DNA of 64,000 nucleotides from Eutreptiella sp. 'Long Island Sound 2002' (GCA_964036045.1 OZ038381.1:144903596-144967595); one strand, 5' to 3'; shown: positions 37,051 through 51,470, counted from the first letter of the stretch. A program made the numbers and translations. The notes: generated by a model not told the origin, from the letters alone.

Positions 37051-40000
37051 GTCCGTCAAATATTTGGGGGGTCTGCACTCCCAAAATGTTTGACGGATGT
37101 ATGTCCGTCAAATATTTGACGCATGTCCATGAGTCAGTTATCTGGGGGGTGTAGACGGATGTATGTCCGTCAAACATTTGACGCATGCCCATGCGTCAGT
37201 TATCTGGGGGGTGTAGACCCCCGAAATATTTGACGGATGTATGTCCGTCAAATATTTGGGGGGTCTACACCCCCAAAATATTTGACGGATGTATGTCCGT
37301 CACATATTTGGGGGGTCTACACCCCCAAAATATTTGACGGATGTATGTCCGTCAAATATTTGGGGGGTCTACACCCCCAAAATATGTGACGGATGTATGT
37401 CCGTCAAATATTTGATGCCCGTCCATGCGTCACTTATCTGGGGGGTGTACACCCCCCGAATATTTGACGGATTTATGTCCGTCAAATATTTGGGGGGTCT
37501 ACACCCCCAAAATATTTGACGGATGTATGTCCGTCAAATATTTGGGGGGTCTACACCCCCAAAATATTTGACGGATGTATGTCCGTCACATATTTGGGGG
37601 GTCTACAACCTCAAAATATTTGACGGATGTATGTCCGTCAAATGTTTGGGGGGTCTACACCCCCAAAATATTTGACGGATGTACGTCCGTCAAATATGCG
37701 TACGTTATCCGGGGGGTGTAGACCCCCCAAATATTCGACGGATGTATGTCCGTCAAACATTTGACACATGCCCATGCGTCAGTTATTTGGGTGGTGTAGA
37801 CCCACGAAATATTTGCCGGATGTATGTCCGTCAAATATTCAGGGGATCTACACCCCCAAAATATTTGACGGATGTATGTCCGTCAAATGATTCGTGGGTC
37901 TACACCCCCAAAATATTTGACGGATGTATGTCCGTCACATATTTTTGGGGTCTACACCCCCAAAATATTTGACGGATGTATGTCCGTCAAATATTTGATG
38001 CATGCCCATGTGTCGGTAATCTGGGGGGTGTAGACCCCCGAAATATTTAACGGATGTATGTCCGTCAAATATTTGGGGGGTCTACACCCCCAAAATATTT
38101 GACGGATGTATTTCCGCCAAATATTTGGGGGGTCTACACCCCCAAAATATTTGACGGATGTATGTCTGTCAAATATTTGGGGGGTCTACACCCCCAAAAT
38201 ATTTGACGGATGTATGTCCGTCAAATATTTGACGCATGCCCATGCGTCCGTTATCGGGGGGGTATAGACCGCCGAAATATTTGACGATTGTATGTCCGCC
38301 AAATATTTGGGGGGTCTACACTCCCAAAATATTTGACGGATGTATGTCCGTCGAATATTTGGGGGGTCTACACCCCCAAAATATTTGATAGATGTATGGC
38401 CGTCAAATATTTGCCGCATGTCCATGCGTCAGCTATTTGGGGGGTGTAGACCCCCCAAATATTTGACGCATGTATGTCCGTCAAATAATTGGGGGGTCTA
38501 CAACCCGAAAACATTTGACAGATGTATGTCCGTCAATTGGTTCGGGGGTCTACACCCCCAAAATATTTGACGGATGTATGTCCGTCAAATATTTGACGCA
38601 TGCGCATGCGTCAGTTATCTGGGGGGTGTAGACCCCCCAAATATTTGACGGATGTATGTCCGTCAAATGTTTGGGGGGTCTATGACCCCAAAATATGTGA
38701 CGGATGTATGTCCGTCAAATATTTGGGGGGTCTACACCCCCAAAATATTTGACGGATGTATGTCCGTCAAATATTTGGGGGGTCTACACCCCCAAAAGAT
38801 TTGACGGATGTACGTCCGTCAAATATGCGTACGGTATCCGGGGGGTGTAGACCCCCCAAATATTCGACGGATGTATGTCCGTCAAACATTTGACACATGC
38901 CCATGCGTCAGTTATTTGGGTGGTGTAGACCCACGAAATATTTGCCGGATGTATGTCCGTCAAATATTCAGGGGATCTACACCCCCAAAATATTTGACGG
39001 ATGTATGTCCGTCAAATGATTCGTGGGTCTACACCCCCAAAATATTTGACGGATGTATGTCCGTCACATATTTTGGGGGTCTACACCCCCAAAATATTTG
39101 ACGGATGTATGTCCGTCAAATATTTGGGGGGTCTACACCCCGAAAATATTTGACGGATGTATGTCTGTCAAATATTTGACGCATGTCCATGCGTCAGTTA
39201 TCTGGGGGGTGTAGACCCCCCAAACATTTGACGGATGAATGTCCGTCAAATATTTGGGGGGTCTACACCCCCAAAATATTTGACGGATATATGTCCGTCA
39301 CATGTTTGGGGGGTCTACACCCCCAAAATATTTGACGGATGTATGTCCGTCAAATATTTGGGGGGTCTGCACTCCCAAAATGTTTGACGGATGTATGTCC
39401 GTCAAATATTTGACGCATGTCCATGAGTCAGTTATCTGGGGGGTGTAGACGGATGTATGTCCGTCAAACATTTGACGCATGCCCATGCGTCAGTTATCTG
39501 GGGGGTGTAGACCCCCGAAATATTTGACGGATGTATGTCCGTCAAATATTTGGGGGGTCTACACCCCCAAAATATTTGACGGATGTATGTCCGTCACATA
39601 TTTGGGGGGTCTACACCCCCAAAATATTTGACGGATGTATGTCCGTCAAATATTTGGGGGGTCTACACCCCCAAAATATGTGACGGATGTATGTCCGTCA
39701 AATATTTGATGCCCGTCCATGCGTCACTTATCTGGGGGGTGTACACCCCCCGAATATTTGACGGATTTATGTCCGTCAAATATTTGGGGGGTCTACACCC
39801 CCAAAATATTTGACGGATGTATGTCCGTCAAATATTTGGGGGGTCTACACCCCCAAAATATTTGACGGATGTATGTCCGTCACATATTTGGGGGGTCTAC
39901 AACCTCAAAATATTTGACGGATGTATGTCCGTCAAATGTTTGGGGGGTCTACACCCCCAAAATATTTGACGGATGTACGTCCGTCAAATATGCGTACGTT

Positions 40001-40470
40001 ATCCGGGGGGTGTAGACCCCCCAAATATTCGACGGATGTATGTCCGTCAAACATTTGACACATGCCCATGCGTCAGTTATTTGGGTGGTGTAGACCCACG
40101 AAATATTTGCCGGATGTATGTCCGTCAAATATTCAGGGGATCTACACCCCCAAAATATTTGACGGATGTATGTCCGTCAAATGATTCGTGGGTCTACACC
40201 CCCAAAATATTTGACGGATGTATGTCCGTCACATATTTTTGGGGTCTACACCCCCAAAATATTTGACGGATGTATGTCCGTCAAATATTTGATGCATGCC
40301 CATGTGTCGGTAATCTGGGGGGTGTAGACCCCCGAAATATTTAACGGATGTATGTCCGTCAAATATTTGGGGGGTCTACACCCCCAAAATATTTGACGGA
40401 TGTATTTCCGCCAAATATTTGGGGGGTCTACACCCCCAAAATATTTGACGGATGTATGTCTGTCAAATAT
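35884..40470. repeat. Tandem duplication of 2294 bp
   Basis: About 35,884-38,177 is repeated at 38,178-40,470 with a constant 2294-bp offset, including the rare GCATGCCCATGTGTCGGT variant (about 37,999 and 40,293). It overlaps the end of the 2750-bp duplication, which shows successive events. Confidence 0.85.
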
Positions 40471-40629
40471 TTTGGGGGTCTACACCCCAACAATATTTAA
40501 CGGATGTATATCCGTCAAATATTTGGGGAGTGTACACCCCCAAATATTTGCGGATGCATGTCCGTCAGTTATCTGGGGGGTGTAGACCCCCAAAAAATTT
40601 GACGGATGTACATCCGTCAAATATTTGAC

Positions 40630-43600
40630 GCATGTCCATGCGTCCGTTATCTGGGGGGTGTAGACCCCCGAAATATTTGACGGATGTATGTCCGTCAAAT
40701 ATTTGGGGGGTCTACACCCCCAAAATATTTGCCGGATGTATGTCCGTCAAATATTTGACGCATGTCCAGGCGTCACGTATCTGGGGGCTGTAGACCCCCA
40801 AAATATTTGACCGATGTATGTCCGTCAAATATTTGGGGGATCTACACCCCCAAAATATTTGACGGATGTATGTCCGTCAAATATTTGGGGGGTCTACACC
40901 CCCAAAACATTTGACAGATGTATGTCCGTCAAATATTTGACGCGTGCCCATGCGTCGGTTATCTGGGGGGTGTAGACCCCCGAAATATTTGACGGATGTA
41001 TGTCCGTGAAATATTTGGGAGTTGTACACCCCCAAAATATTTGACGGATGTATGTCCGTCAAATGTTTGACGCATGTCCATGCGTGAGTTATCTGGGGGG
41101 TGTAGACCCCCGAAATATTTGACGGATGTATGTCCGTCAAATATTTGGGGGGTCTACACCCCAAAATATTTGACGGATGTATGTCCGTCAAATATTTGAC
41201 GCATGCCCATGCGTCAATTATCTGGGGGGTGTAGACCCCCGAAATATTTGACGGATGTATGTTGGTCAAATATTTGGGGGGTGTACACCCCCAAAATATT
41301 TGACGGATGTATGTCCGTCAAATATTTGACGCATGTCCATGCGTCAGTTATTTGGGGGGTGTAGACTACACCCCCAAAACATTTGACGCATGTATGTCCG
41401 TCAAATATTTCGGGGGTCTACATCCCCAAGACATTTGACGGATGTATGTACGTCAAATATTTGACGCATGCCCGTGGGTCAGTTATCCTGGGGGTGTAGA
41501 CCCCCAAAATATTTGACGGATGTATGTCCGTCAAACATTTGGGGGGTCCACAGCCCCAAAATATTTGACGGATGTATGTCCGTCAAATATTTGACGCATG
41601 CCCATGCGTGAGTTATCTGGGGGCTGTAGACCCCCGAAATATTTGACGGATGTATGTCCGTCAGTTATCTGGGGGGTGTAGACCCCCGAAATATTTGACG
41701 GATGTATGTCCGTCAAATATTTGACGCATGTCCATGCGTTAGTTATCTGGGGGGTGTAGACCCCCAAAATATTTAACGGATGTATGTCCGTCAAATATTT
41801 TGGGGGTATAGACCCCCAAATATTTGACGCATGCATGTCCGTCAGTTATCTGGAGGGTGTAGACCCCCAAAATATTTGACAGATGTATGTCCGTCAAATA
41901 TTTGAGGGGTCTACACCCCCGAAATATTTGACGGATGTATGTCCGTCAAATATTCGACGCATGCCCATGCGTCAGTTATCTGGGGGGTGTAGTCCCCCCA
42001 AATATTTGACGGATGTATGTCCGTCAAATATTTGGGGGGTCTACACCCCAAAAATATGTGGCGGATGTATGTCCGTCACATATTTGGGGGGTCTACAACC
42101 CCAAAATATTTGACGGATGTATGTCCGTCAAATATTTGAGGGGTTTACACCCCCAAAGTATTTGACGGATGTATTTCCGTCAAATATTTGGGGGGTCTAC
42201 ATCCCCCAAATATTTGACGGATGTATGTCTGTCAAATATTTGGGGAGTCTACACGCCCAAAATATTTGACGGATGTATGTCCGACAAATATTTGGGGGGT
42301 CTACACCCCCAAAATATTTGACGGATGTATGTCCGTCAAATATTTGACGCATGTCCGTGCGTCAGTTATCTGGGGGGTGTAGACCCCCCAAATATTTGAC
42401 GGATGTATGTCCGTCAAATATTTGGGGGTCTACACCCCCGAATTATTTGACGGATGTATGTCCGTCCAATATTTGGGGGTTCTACACCCCCAAAATATTT
42501 GACGGATGTATGTCCGTCAAATATTTGACGCATGTCCATGCGTCGGTTATCTGTGGGTGTAGACCCCCAAAATATTTGATGGATGTATGTCCGTCAAATA
42601 TTTGGGGGGTCTACACCCCCAAAATATTTGACGGATGTATGTCCGTCAAATATTTAGGGGGTCTACACCCCCAAAATATTTGGCGGATGTATGTCCGTCA
42701 AATATTTGACGCATGTCCATGCGTCGGTTATCTGGGGGTGTAGACCCTCAAAATATTTGACGGATGTATGTCCGTCAAATATTTGGGGGGTCTACACCCC
42801 AAAATATTTGACGGATGTATGTCCGTCAAATATTTGGGGGATCTACACCCCCAAAATATTTGATGGATGTATGTCCGTCAAATATTTGGGGGGTCTACAC
42901 CCCCAAACTATTTGACGGATGTATGTCCGTCAAATATTCGGGGGGTGTAGACCCCCATAATATTTGACGGATGTATGTCCGTCAAATATTTGGGGGGTCT
43001 ACACCCCCAAAATATTTGACGGATGTATGTTCGTCAAATATTTGACGCATGTCCATGGGTCGGTTATCTGGGGGTGTAGACCCCCAAAATATTTGATGGA
43101 TGTATGTCCGTCAAACATTTGGGGGGTCTACACCCCCAAAATATTTGCCGGATGTATGTCCGTCACATATTTGACGCATGTCCATGCGTCCGTTATCTGG
43201 GGGGTGTAGACCCCCGAAATATTTGACGGATGTATGTCCGTCAAATATTTGGGGGGTCTACACCCCCAAAATATTTGCCGGATGTATGTCCGTCAAATGT
43301 TTGACGCATGTCCAGGCGTCACGTATCTGGGGGCTGTAGACCCCCAAAATATTTGACCGATGTATGTCCGTCAAATATTTGGGGGATCTACACCCCCAAA
43401 ATATTTGACGGATGTATGTCCGTCAAATATTTGGGGGGTCTACACCCCCAAAACATTTGACAGATGTATGTCCGTCAAATATTTGACGCGTGCCCATGCG
43501 TCGGTTATCTGGGGGGTGTAGACCCCCGAAATATTTGACGGATGTATGTCTGTGAAATATTTGGGAGTTGTACACCCCCAAAATATTTGACGGATGTATG

Positions 43601-45570
43601 TCCGTCAAATGTTTGACGCATGTCCATGCGTGAGTTATCTGGGGGGTGTAGACCCCCGAAATATTTGACGGATGTATGTCCGTCAAATATTTGGGGGGTC
43701 TACACCCCAAAATATTTGACGGATGTATGTCCGTCAAATATTTGACGCATGCCCATGCGTCAATTATCTGGGGGGTGTAGACCCCCGAAATATTTGACGG
43801 ATGTATGTTGGTCAAATATTTGGGGGGTGTACACCCCCAAAATATTTGACGGATGTATGTCCGTCAAATATTTGACGCATGTCCATGCGTCAGTTATTTG
43901 GGGGGTGTAGACTACACCCCCAAAACATTTGACGCATGTATGTCCGTCAAATATTTCGGGGGTCTACATCCCCAAGACATTTGACGGATGTATGTACGTC
44001 AAATATTTGACGCATGCCCGTGGGTCAGTTATCCTGGGGGTGTAGACCCCCAAAATATTTGACGGATGTATGTCCGTCAAACATTTGGGGGTCCACAGCC
44101 CCAAAATATTTGACGGATGTATGTCCGTCAAATATTTGACGCATGCCCATGCGTGAGTTATCTGGGGGCTGTAGACCCCCGAAATATTTGACGGATGTAT
44201 GTCCGTCAGTTATCTGGGGGGTGTAGACCCCCGAAATATTTGACGGATGTATGTCCGTCAAATATTTGACGCATGTCCATGCGTTAGTTATCTGGGGGGT
44301 GTAGACCCCCAAAATATTTAACGGATGTATGTCCGTCAAATATTTTGGGGGTATAGACCCCCAAATATTTGACGCATGCATGTCCGTCAGTTATCTGGAG
44401 GGTGTAGACCCCCAAAATATTTGACAGATGTATGTCCGTCAAATATTTGACGGGTCTACACCCCCGAAATATTTGACGGATGTATGTCCGTCAAATATTC
44501 GACGCATGCCCATGCGTCAGTTATCTGGGGGGTGTAGTCCCCCCAAATATTTGACGGATGTATGTCCGTCAAATATTTGGGGGGTCTACACCCCAAAAAT
44601 ATGTGGCGGATGTATGTCCGTCACATATTTGGGGGGTCTACAACCCCAAAATATTTGACGGATGTATGTCCGTCAAATATTTGAGGGGTTTACACCCCCA
44701 AAGTATTTGACGGATGTATTTCCGTCAAATATTTGGGGGGTCTACATCCCCCAAATATTTGACGGATGTATGTCTGTCAAATATTTGGGGAGTCTACACG
44801 CCCAAAATATTTGACGGATGTATGTCCGACAAATATTTGGGGGGTCTACACCCCCAAAATATTTGACGGATGTATGTCCGTCAAATATTTGACGCATGTC
44901 CGTGCGTCAGTTATCTGGGGGGTGTAGACCCCCCAAATATTTGACGGATGTATGTCCGTCAAATATTTGGGGGTCTACACCCCCGAATTATTTGACGGAT
45001 GTATGTCCGTCCAATATTTGGGGGTTCTACACCCCCAAAATATTTGACGGATGTATGTCCGTCAAATATTTGACGCATGTCCATGCGTCAGTTATCTGGG
45101 GGTGTACACCCCCAAAATATTTGATGGATGTATGTCCGTCAAATATTTGGGGGGTCTACACCCCCAAAATATTTGACGGATGTATGTCCGTCAAATATTT
45201 AGGGGGTCTACACCCCCAAAATATTTGGCGGATGTATGTCCGTCAAATATTTGACGCATGTCCATGCGTCGGTTATCTGGGGGTGTAGACCCTCAAAATA
45301 TTTGACGGATGTATGTCCGTCAAATATTTGGGGGGTCTACACCCCAAAATATTTGACGGATGTATGTCCGTCAAATATTTGGGGGATCTACACCCCCAAA
45401 ATATTTGATGGATGTATGTCCGTCAAATATTTGGGGGGTCTACACCCCCAAAATATTTGACGGATGTATGTCCGTCAAATATTCGGGGGGTGTAGACCCC
45501 CATAATATTTGACGGATGTATGTCCGTCAAATATTTGGGGGGTCTACACCCCCAAAATATTTGACGGATG
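40630..45570. repeat. Tandem duplication of about 2545 bp
   Basis: About 40,630-43,175 is repeated at about 43,176-45,570. The CCAGGCGTCACGTATCTG variant (40,766 and 43,311) and the GTAGACTACACCCCC variant (41,361 and 43,907) are shared. Offset 2545-2546 bp. Confidence 0.85.
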
Positions 45571-48500
45571 TATGTCCGTCAAATATTTGACGCATGCCCA
45601 TGCGTCAGTATCTGGGGGCTGTAGACCCCCCAGAATATTGGACGGATGTATGTCCGTCAAACATTTCGGGGGTCTACACCCCCAAAATATTTAACGGATG
45701 TATGTCCGTCAAATTTTTGGGGGATCTACACCCCCAAAATATTTGACGGATGTTTGTCCGTCAAATATTTGACAAATAGCCATGCGTCAGTTATCTGGGG
45801 GGTGTAGACCCCCGAAATATTTGGCGGATGTATGTCCGTCAAATATTTGGGGGGTGTAGACCCCCAAAATATTTGACGGATGTATGTCCGTCAAATATTT
45901 GACGCATGCCCATGCGTCAGTATCTGGGGGGTGTAGACCCCCCAAACATTTGACGCATGCCCATGCGTCAGTTATCTGGGGAATGTAGACACCCCCAAAT
46001 GTTTGACGGATGTATGTCCGTCAAACATTTGGGGGGTCTACAACCCCAAAATATTTGAGGGATGTATGTCCGTAAAATATTTGACGCATGCCCATGCGTC
46101 AATTATCTCGGGGGTGTAGACCCCCCAAATATTTGACGGATGTATGTCCGTCAAATGTTTGGGGGGTCTACACCCCCAAAATATTTGACGGATGTATGTC
46201 CGTCAAATATTTGGGGGTTGTACAACTCACAAATATTTGACGGATGTATGTCCGTCAACTATTTGACGCATGCCCATGGGTCAGTTATCTCGGGGGTGTA
46301 GACCCCCCTAATATTTGACGGATGTATGTCCGTCAAATATTTGGGGGGTCTGCACCCCCAAAATATGTGACGGATGTATGTCCGTCAAATGGTTGACGCA
46401 TGCCCAAGGTTCACTTATCTGGGGGGTGTAGACCCCGAGAATATTGGACGGATGTATGTCCGTCAAATATTTCGGGGGTCTACACCCCCCAAATTTTGAC
46501 GGATGTATGTCCCTCAAATATTTGACACATGTTCATGCGTCAATTATCTAGGGGGTGTAGACCCCCAAAACATTTGACGGATGTATGTCCGTCAAATATT
46601 TGGGGGGTGTAGACCCCTAAAATATTTGACGGACATACATCCGTCAAATATTTGGGGGCCGTAGACCCCCAAAATATTTGACGGATGTATGTCCGTCAAA
46701 TATTTGACGCATGCCCATGCGTCAATTATCTGGGGGGTGTAGACCCCTGAAATGTTTGACGGATGTATGTCCGTCAAATAGTAGGGGGGTGTAGACCCCC
46801 AAAATATTTGACGGATGTATGTCCGTCAAATATTTGACGCATGCCCATGCGTCAGTTATCTCGGGGGTGTAGAGCCCGAAAATATTTGACGGATGTATTT
46901 CCGTCAAGTATTTGGGGGGTCCACACCCCCAAAATATTTGACGGATGAATGTCCGTCAAATATTTGACGCATGTCCATGCGTCAGTTATCTGGGGGGTGT
47001 AGACCCCCAAAATGTTTGACGGATGTATGTCCGTCAAATATTTGGGGGGTCCACGACCCCAAAATATTTGACGGATGTATGTCCGTCAAATATTTGACGC
47101 ATGCCCATGCGTCAATTATCTGGGGGGTGTAGACCCCCGAAATATTTGACGGATGTATGTCCGTCAAATATTTGACGCATGCCCATGCGTCAGTTATCTG
47201 GGGGGTGTAAACCCCCGAAATATTTGATGGATGTATTTCCGTCAAATATTGGGGGGGGTCTACACCCCCAAATATTTGACAGATGAATGTCCGTCAAATA
47301 TTTGACGCATGCCCATACGTCAGTTATCTCGGGGGTGTAGACCCCCGAAATATTTGAGGGATGTATGTCCGTAAAATATTTGACGCATGCCCATGCTTCA
47401 ATTATCTGGGGGGTGTAGACCCCCAAATATTTGACGGATGTATGTCCGACAAATATTCAGGGGGTGTACACCCCCAAAATATTTGACGGACGTATGTCCG
47501 TCAAATATTTGACGCATGCCCATGCGTCAATTATCTGGGGGGTGCAGACCCCCCAAAAATTCGACGGATGTATGTCCGTCGAATATTTGGGGGGTCTACA
47601 CCCCAGAAATATTTGAGGGATGTATGTCCGTGAAACATTTGACGCGGGGCCATGCGTCAGTTATCTGGGGGGTGTAGACCCCCGAAATATTTGACGGATG
47701 TATGTCCGTCAAATGAGAGGGGGGTGTAGACCCCCGAAATATTTGACGGATGTATGTCCGTCAAATATTTGACGCATGCCCATGCGTCAGTTATCTGGGG
47801 GGTGTAGACCCGCAAAATATTTGACGGATGTACGTCCGTCAAATATTTGACGCATGCCCATGCGTCAGTTATCTGGGGGGTGTAGACCCCCAAAATGTTT
47901 GACGGATGTATGTCCGTCAAATATTTGGGGGGTCTACACCCCGAAAATGTTTGACGGATGTATGTCCGTCAAATATTTGACGTATGCCCATGCGTCAGTT
48001 ATCTGGGGGGTGTAGACCCCCGAAATATTTGACGGATGTATGTCCGTCAAATAGTAGGGGGGTGTAGACCCCCAAAATATTTGACGGATGTATGTCCGTC
48101 AAATATTTGACGCATGCCCAGGCGTCAGTTATCTGGGGGGTGTATACCCCCGAAATGTTTGACGGATGTATTTCCGTCAAATATTGGGGGGGTCTACACT
48201 CCCAAAATATTCAACGGATGAATGTCCGTCAAATATTTGACGCATGTCCATGCGTCAGTTATCTGGGGGGTGTAGACCCCCGAAATATTTGACGGATGTA
48301 TGTCCGTCAAATATTTGGGGGGTCTACACCCCCAAAATATTTGACGGACATACATCCGTCAAATATTTGGGGGTGTAGACCCCCCAAATATTTGACGGAT
48401 GTATGTCCGTCAAATATTTGACGCATGCCCATGCGTCAGTTATCAGGGGGGTGTAGACCCCCGAAATATTTGGCGGATGTATGTCCGTCAAATATTTGGG

Positions 48501-50175
48501 GGCTGTAGACCCCCCAAATATTTGACGTATGTATGTCCGTCAAATATTTGACGCATGCCCATGCGTCAGTTATCTGGGGGGTGTAGACCCCCCAAATATT
48601 TGACGTATGCATGTCCGTCAAATATTTGACGCATGCCCATGCGTCAGTTATCTGGGGGGTGTAGACCCCCCAAATATTTGACGGATGTATGTCCGTCAAA
48701 TATTTGACGCATGCCCATGCGTCTGTTATCTGGGGGGTGTAGCCCCCCCAAATATTTGACGGATGTATGTCCGTCAAATATTTGGGGGGTCTACACCCCC
48801 AAAATAGTTGAGGGATGTATGTCCGTAAAATATTTGACGCATGCCCATGCGTCAATTATCTGGGGGGTGTGGACCCCCAAATATTTGACGGATGTATGTC
48901 CGTCAAATATTTGGGGGGTGTACACCCCCAAAATATTTGACGGACATACATGCGTCAAATATTTGGGAGGTGTAGACCCCCCAAATATTTGACGGATGTA
49001 TGTCCGTCAAATATTTGACGCATGCCCATGCGTCAGTTATCTGGGGGGTGTAGACCCCCCAAATATTTGACGGATGTATGTCCGTCAAATATTTCGGGGG
49101 TCTACACCCCAGAAAATATTTGAGGGATGTATGTCCGTGAAATATTTGACGCATGGCCATGCGTCAGTTATCTAGGGGGTCGACATACATCCGTCAAATA
49201 TTTGGGGGGTGTAGGGCCCCGAAATATTTGACGGATGTATGTCCGTCAAACATTTGGGGGTCCTACACCCCGAAAATGTTTGACGGATGCATGTCCATCA
49301 AACATTTGACGCATGCCCATGCGTCAGTTATCTGAGGGGTGTAGACCCCCCAAATATTTGACGGATGTATGTCCGTCAAATATTTGTGGGGTCTACACCC
49401 CCGAATTATTTGACGGATGTATGTCCGTCAAATATTTGGGAGGTCTACACCCTAGAAATATTTGACGGATGTATGTCCGTCAAATATTTGACGCATGTCC
49501 ATGCGTCAGTTATCTGGGGGGTGCAGACCCCCAAAATATTTGACGGATGTATGTCCGTCAAATATTTGGGGGGTGTACACCCCCGAAATATTTGACAGTT
49601 GTATGTCCGTCAAATATTTGACGCATGCCCATGCGTCAGTTATCTCGGGGGTGTAGACCCCCAAAATATTTGACGGATGTATGTCCGTCAAATATTTGGG
49701 GGGTCTACACCCCCAAAATATTTGATGGATGTATGTCCGTCAAATATTTGACGCATGCCCATGCGTCAGTTATCTGGGGGGTGTAGACCCCCAAAATATT
49801 TGACGGATGTATGTCCGTCAAATATTTGGGGGGTCTGCACCCCCAAAATATTGGACGGATGTATGTCCGTCAAATATTTGGGGGGTCTACACCCCCAAAA
49901 TATGTGACGGATGTACGTCCGTCAATTTTTTGGTGGCTCTACACCCCAGAAATATTTGACGGGTGTATGTCCATCAAATATTTGACGCATCTCCATGCGT
50001 CACTAATGTGGGGGGTGTAAACCCCCAAAATATTTGACGGATGTATGTCCGTCAAATATTTGGGGGGTGTACACCCCAGAAATATTTAACGGATGTCTGT
50101 CCGTCAAATATTTGACGCATGCCCATGCGTCAGTTATCTGGGGGGTGTAGACCCCCCAAAATATTTGAGGGATGT

Positions 50176-50670
50176 TGTTGTTGTTGTTGTTGTGGCACCC
50201 AGCACGTGCCGGCGGGAGAAATTGCCAGACACGCTCTCCCTGGGCAGGGCGCAAGGGAGCAGTCGGCCGGCGTCACGCGGGCCGGGCGTGTGCCGACAAC
50301 GACCGAGGGGGGGGGGGGGTTCCGCCTTCTGTCTGGGGGGGGGGGGGGGCGCGTGTCGCTGTGAGAGGGAGGACCTGCCCATGCAACCCTGGTTCCCTCC
50401 CCCGCCGTGGGGGGAGGGCGTGCGCACCTGTGCGAGACGGAGGCGGGACGGGGAGCGGGATGGAGGGACCACCCGTCCGGGGACCTGCGGGGCCCCGGTC
50501 CCCCTTGCTTCCAGCCGCCGCTCCCCCGCGACAGGGGAGGGGGCTACGTCCTGTGCGGAGGTGGAGTAAGGGGGGTGGAGGGGGCGGGGACTATGTATGG
50601 TCTATCCCTTGGTGCCCGTCCCTGTGTCCCGTGTGCGGGAGGCCGCGCGGCACGGCCGGCGGGGGGGTTC
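50176..50670. other. GC-rich left flank of the insert, no gene recognised
   Basis: A TGT triplet run (50,175-50,193), then GC-rich DNA with runs of G near 50,308 and 50,336. Overlapping open frames on all strands reflect the lack of A/T-rich stop codons. Confidence 0.5.
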
Positions 50671-51214
50671 AAGCCTGGGCCGGGCGCGTGGGTAGCGGCG
50701 GGCGGCCGAGACGGAGGCGGCGCCATGCGGGTGCGGGGCCCGTGGCGGTCGCGGGGCGGTGTGGGCGGACCGGCCGGCGGCCGGCGGTGGCCTTGAGAGC
50801 CCGACTCCATGGGGTCGGCGGGCGCGCCGGGGGCACGCGCGCCGCGCAGGCCTGGCCGTGGGGGGCGCGTGTGCAAGGGCGTCGGCGGGCCCCATGCGGG
50901 CCCCACTGCGGGCCGCGGGACCAGCGGCAAGCTAGAAGCGTGGCCTGGGGGCCGAGGCCTAGGCCGGGCGCGTGGGTAACGGCGGGCGGCCGAGGCGGAG
51001 GCGGCGCCATGCGGGTGCGGGGCCCGTGCCGGCCGCGGGGCGGCGCGGGTGGACCGGCCGGTGGTCGGCGGCGGCCCTGAGAGCCCCACTCCATGGGGTC
51101 GGCGGGCGCGCCGGGGGCACGCGCGCCGCGCAGGCCTGGCTGCGGGGGGTGCGTGTGCAAGGGCGCCGGCGCGCCCGATGAGGGCCCCTCTGTGGGCTGC
51201 GGGACCAGCGGCAA
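50671..51214. repeat. Tandem duplication, about 283 bp
   Basis: The segment containing CGGGCGCGTGGGTAGCGGCG (50,681) recurs at 50,964 with a 283-bp offset and about 10% differences, ending in GGACCAGCGGCAAG in both copies. Confidence 0.8.
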
Positions 51215-51470
51215 GGGCGCAGCGTGGGGCCGCGCAGGGCCGCGGCATGGGGCCAAGCAGGGGCGTAGCAGCGTGGGGCCGCGCAGGGGCGTAGCAGCGC
51301 GGGGCGGCGCAGGGGCGCAGCGTGGGGCTGCGTAGGGGCTGCGCAGGGGCGCAGCGTGGTGCGGTGAAGGGGCGCAGCCGTGCGGGGCGGCGCATGGGCG
51401 CAGCAGTGTGGGGCCGCGCAGGGGCACGGCGCGGGGCTGCGCACGGGCGCAGCGTGGAGCTGCGTAGGGG
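51215..51470. repeat. Short left section of the 23-bp GC-rich array
   Basis: Units of the GGGGCTGCGCAGGGGCGCAG family. The array is cut by GC-rich block copy 1 and resumes at 52,046. Confidence 0.8.

Larger units (their letters stand above)
18234..50175. repeat. 32-kb palindromic satellite, 26-bp modules in 52/78-bp words
   Basis: The array alternates GACGGATGTATGTCCGTC (module A) with GGGGGGTCTACACCCCC or its reverse orientation (module B), joined by AAATATTT. A third box, GACGCATGCCCATGCGTC (module C), is almost always linked by AGTTATCT to the GTGTAGAC-oriented box. A+B is 52 bp and A+C+B is 78 bp. Every module is a near-perfect palindrome. Frames of 60-130 codons (KYLTDVCPSNIWGVYTPK-type) occur on both strands and follow from the repeat. 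No unique gene was seen in 32 kb. Confidence 0.97.

Noticed and set aside
18361-50020. Many 60-130 residue KYLTDVCPSNIW-type proteins on both strands
   Set aside because: They follow directly from the palindromic repeat, occur in both orientations, and begin and end wherever a module variant makes or removes a stop.
18234-50175. CRISPR array
   Set aside because: Repeats are contiguous palindromes without unique spacers, and the genome context is eukaryotic.
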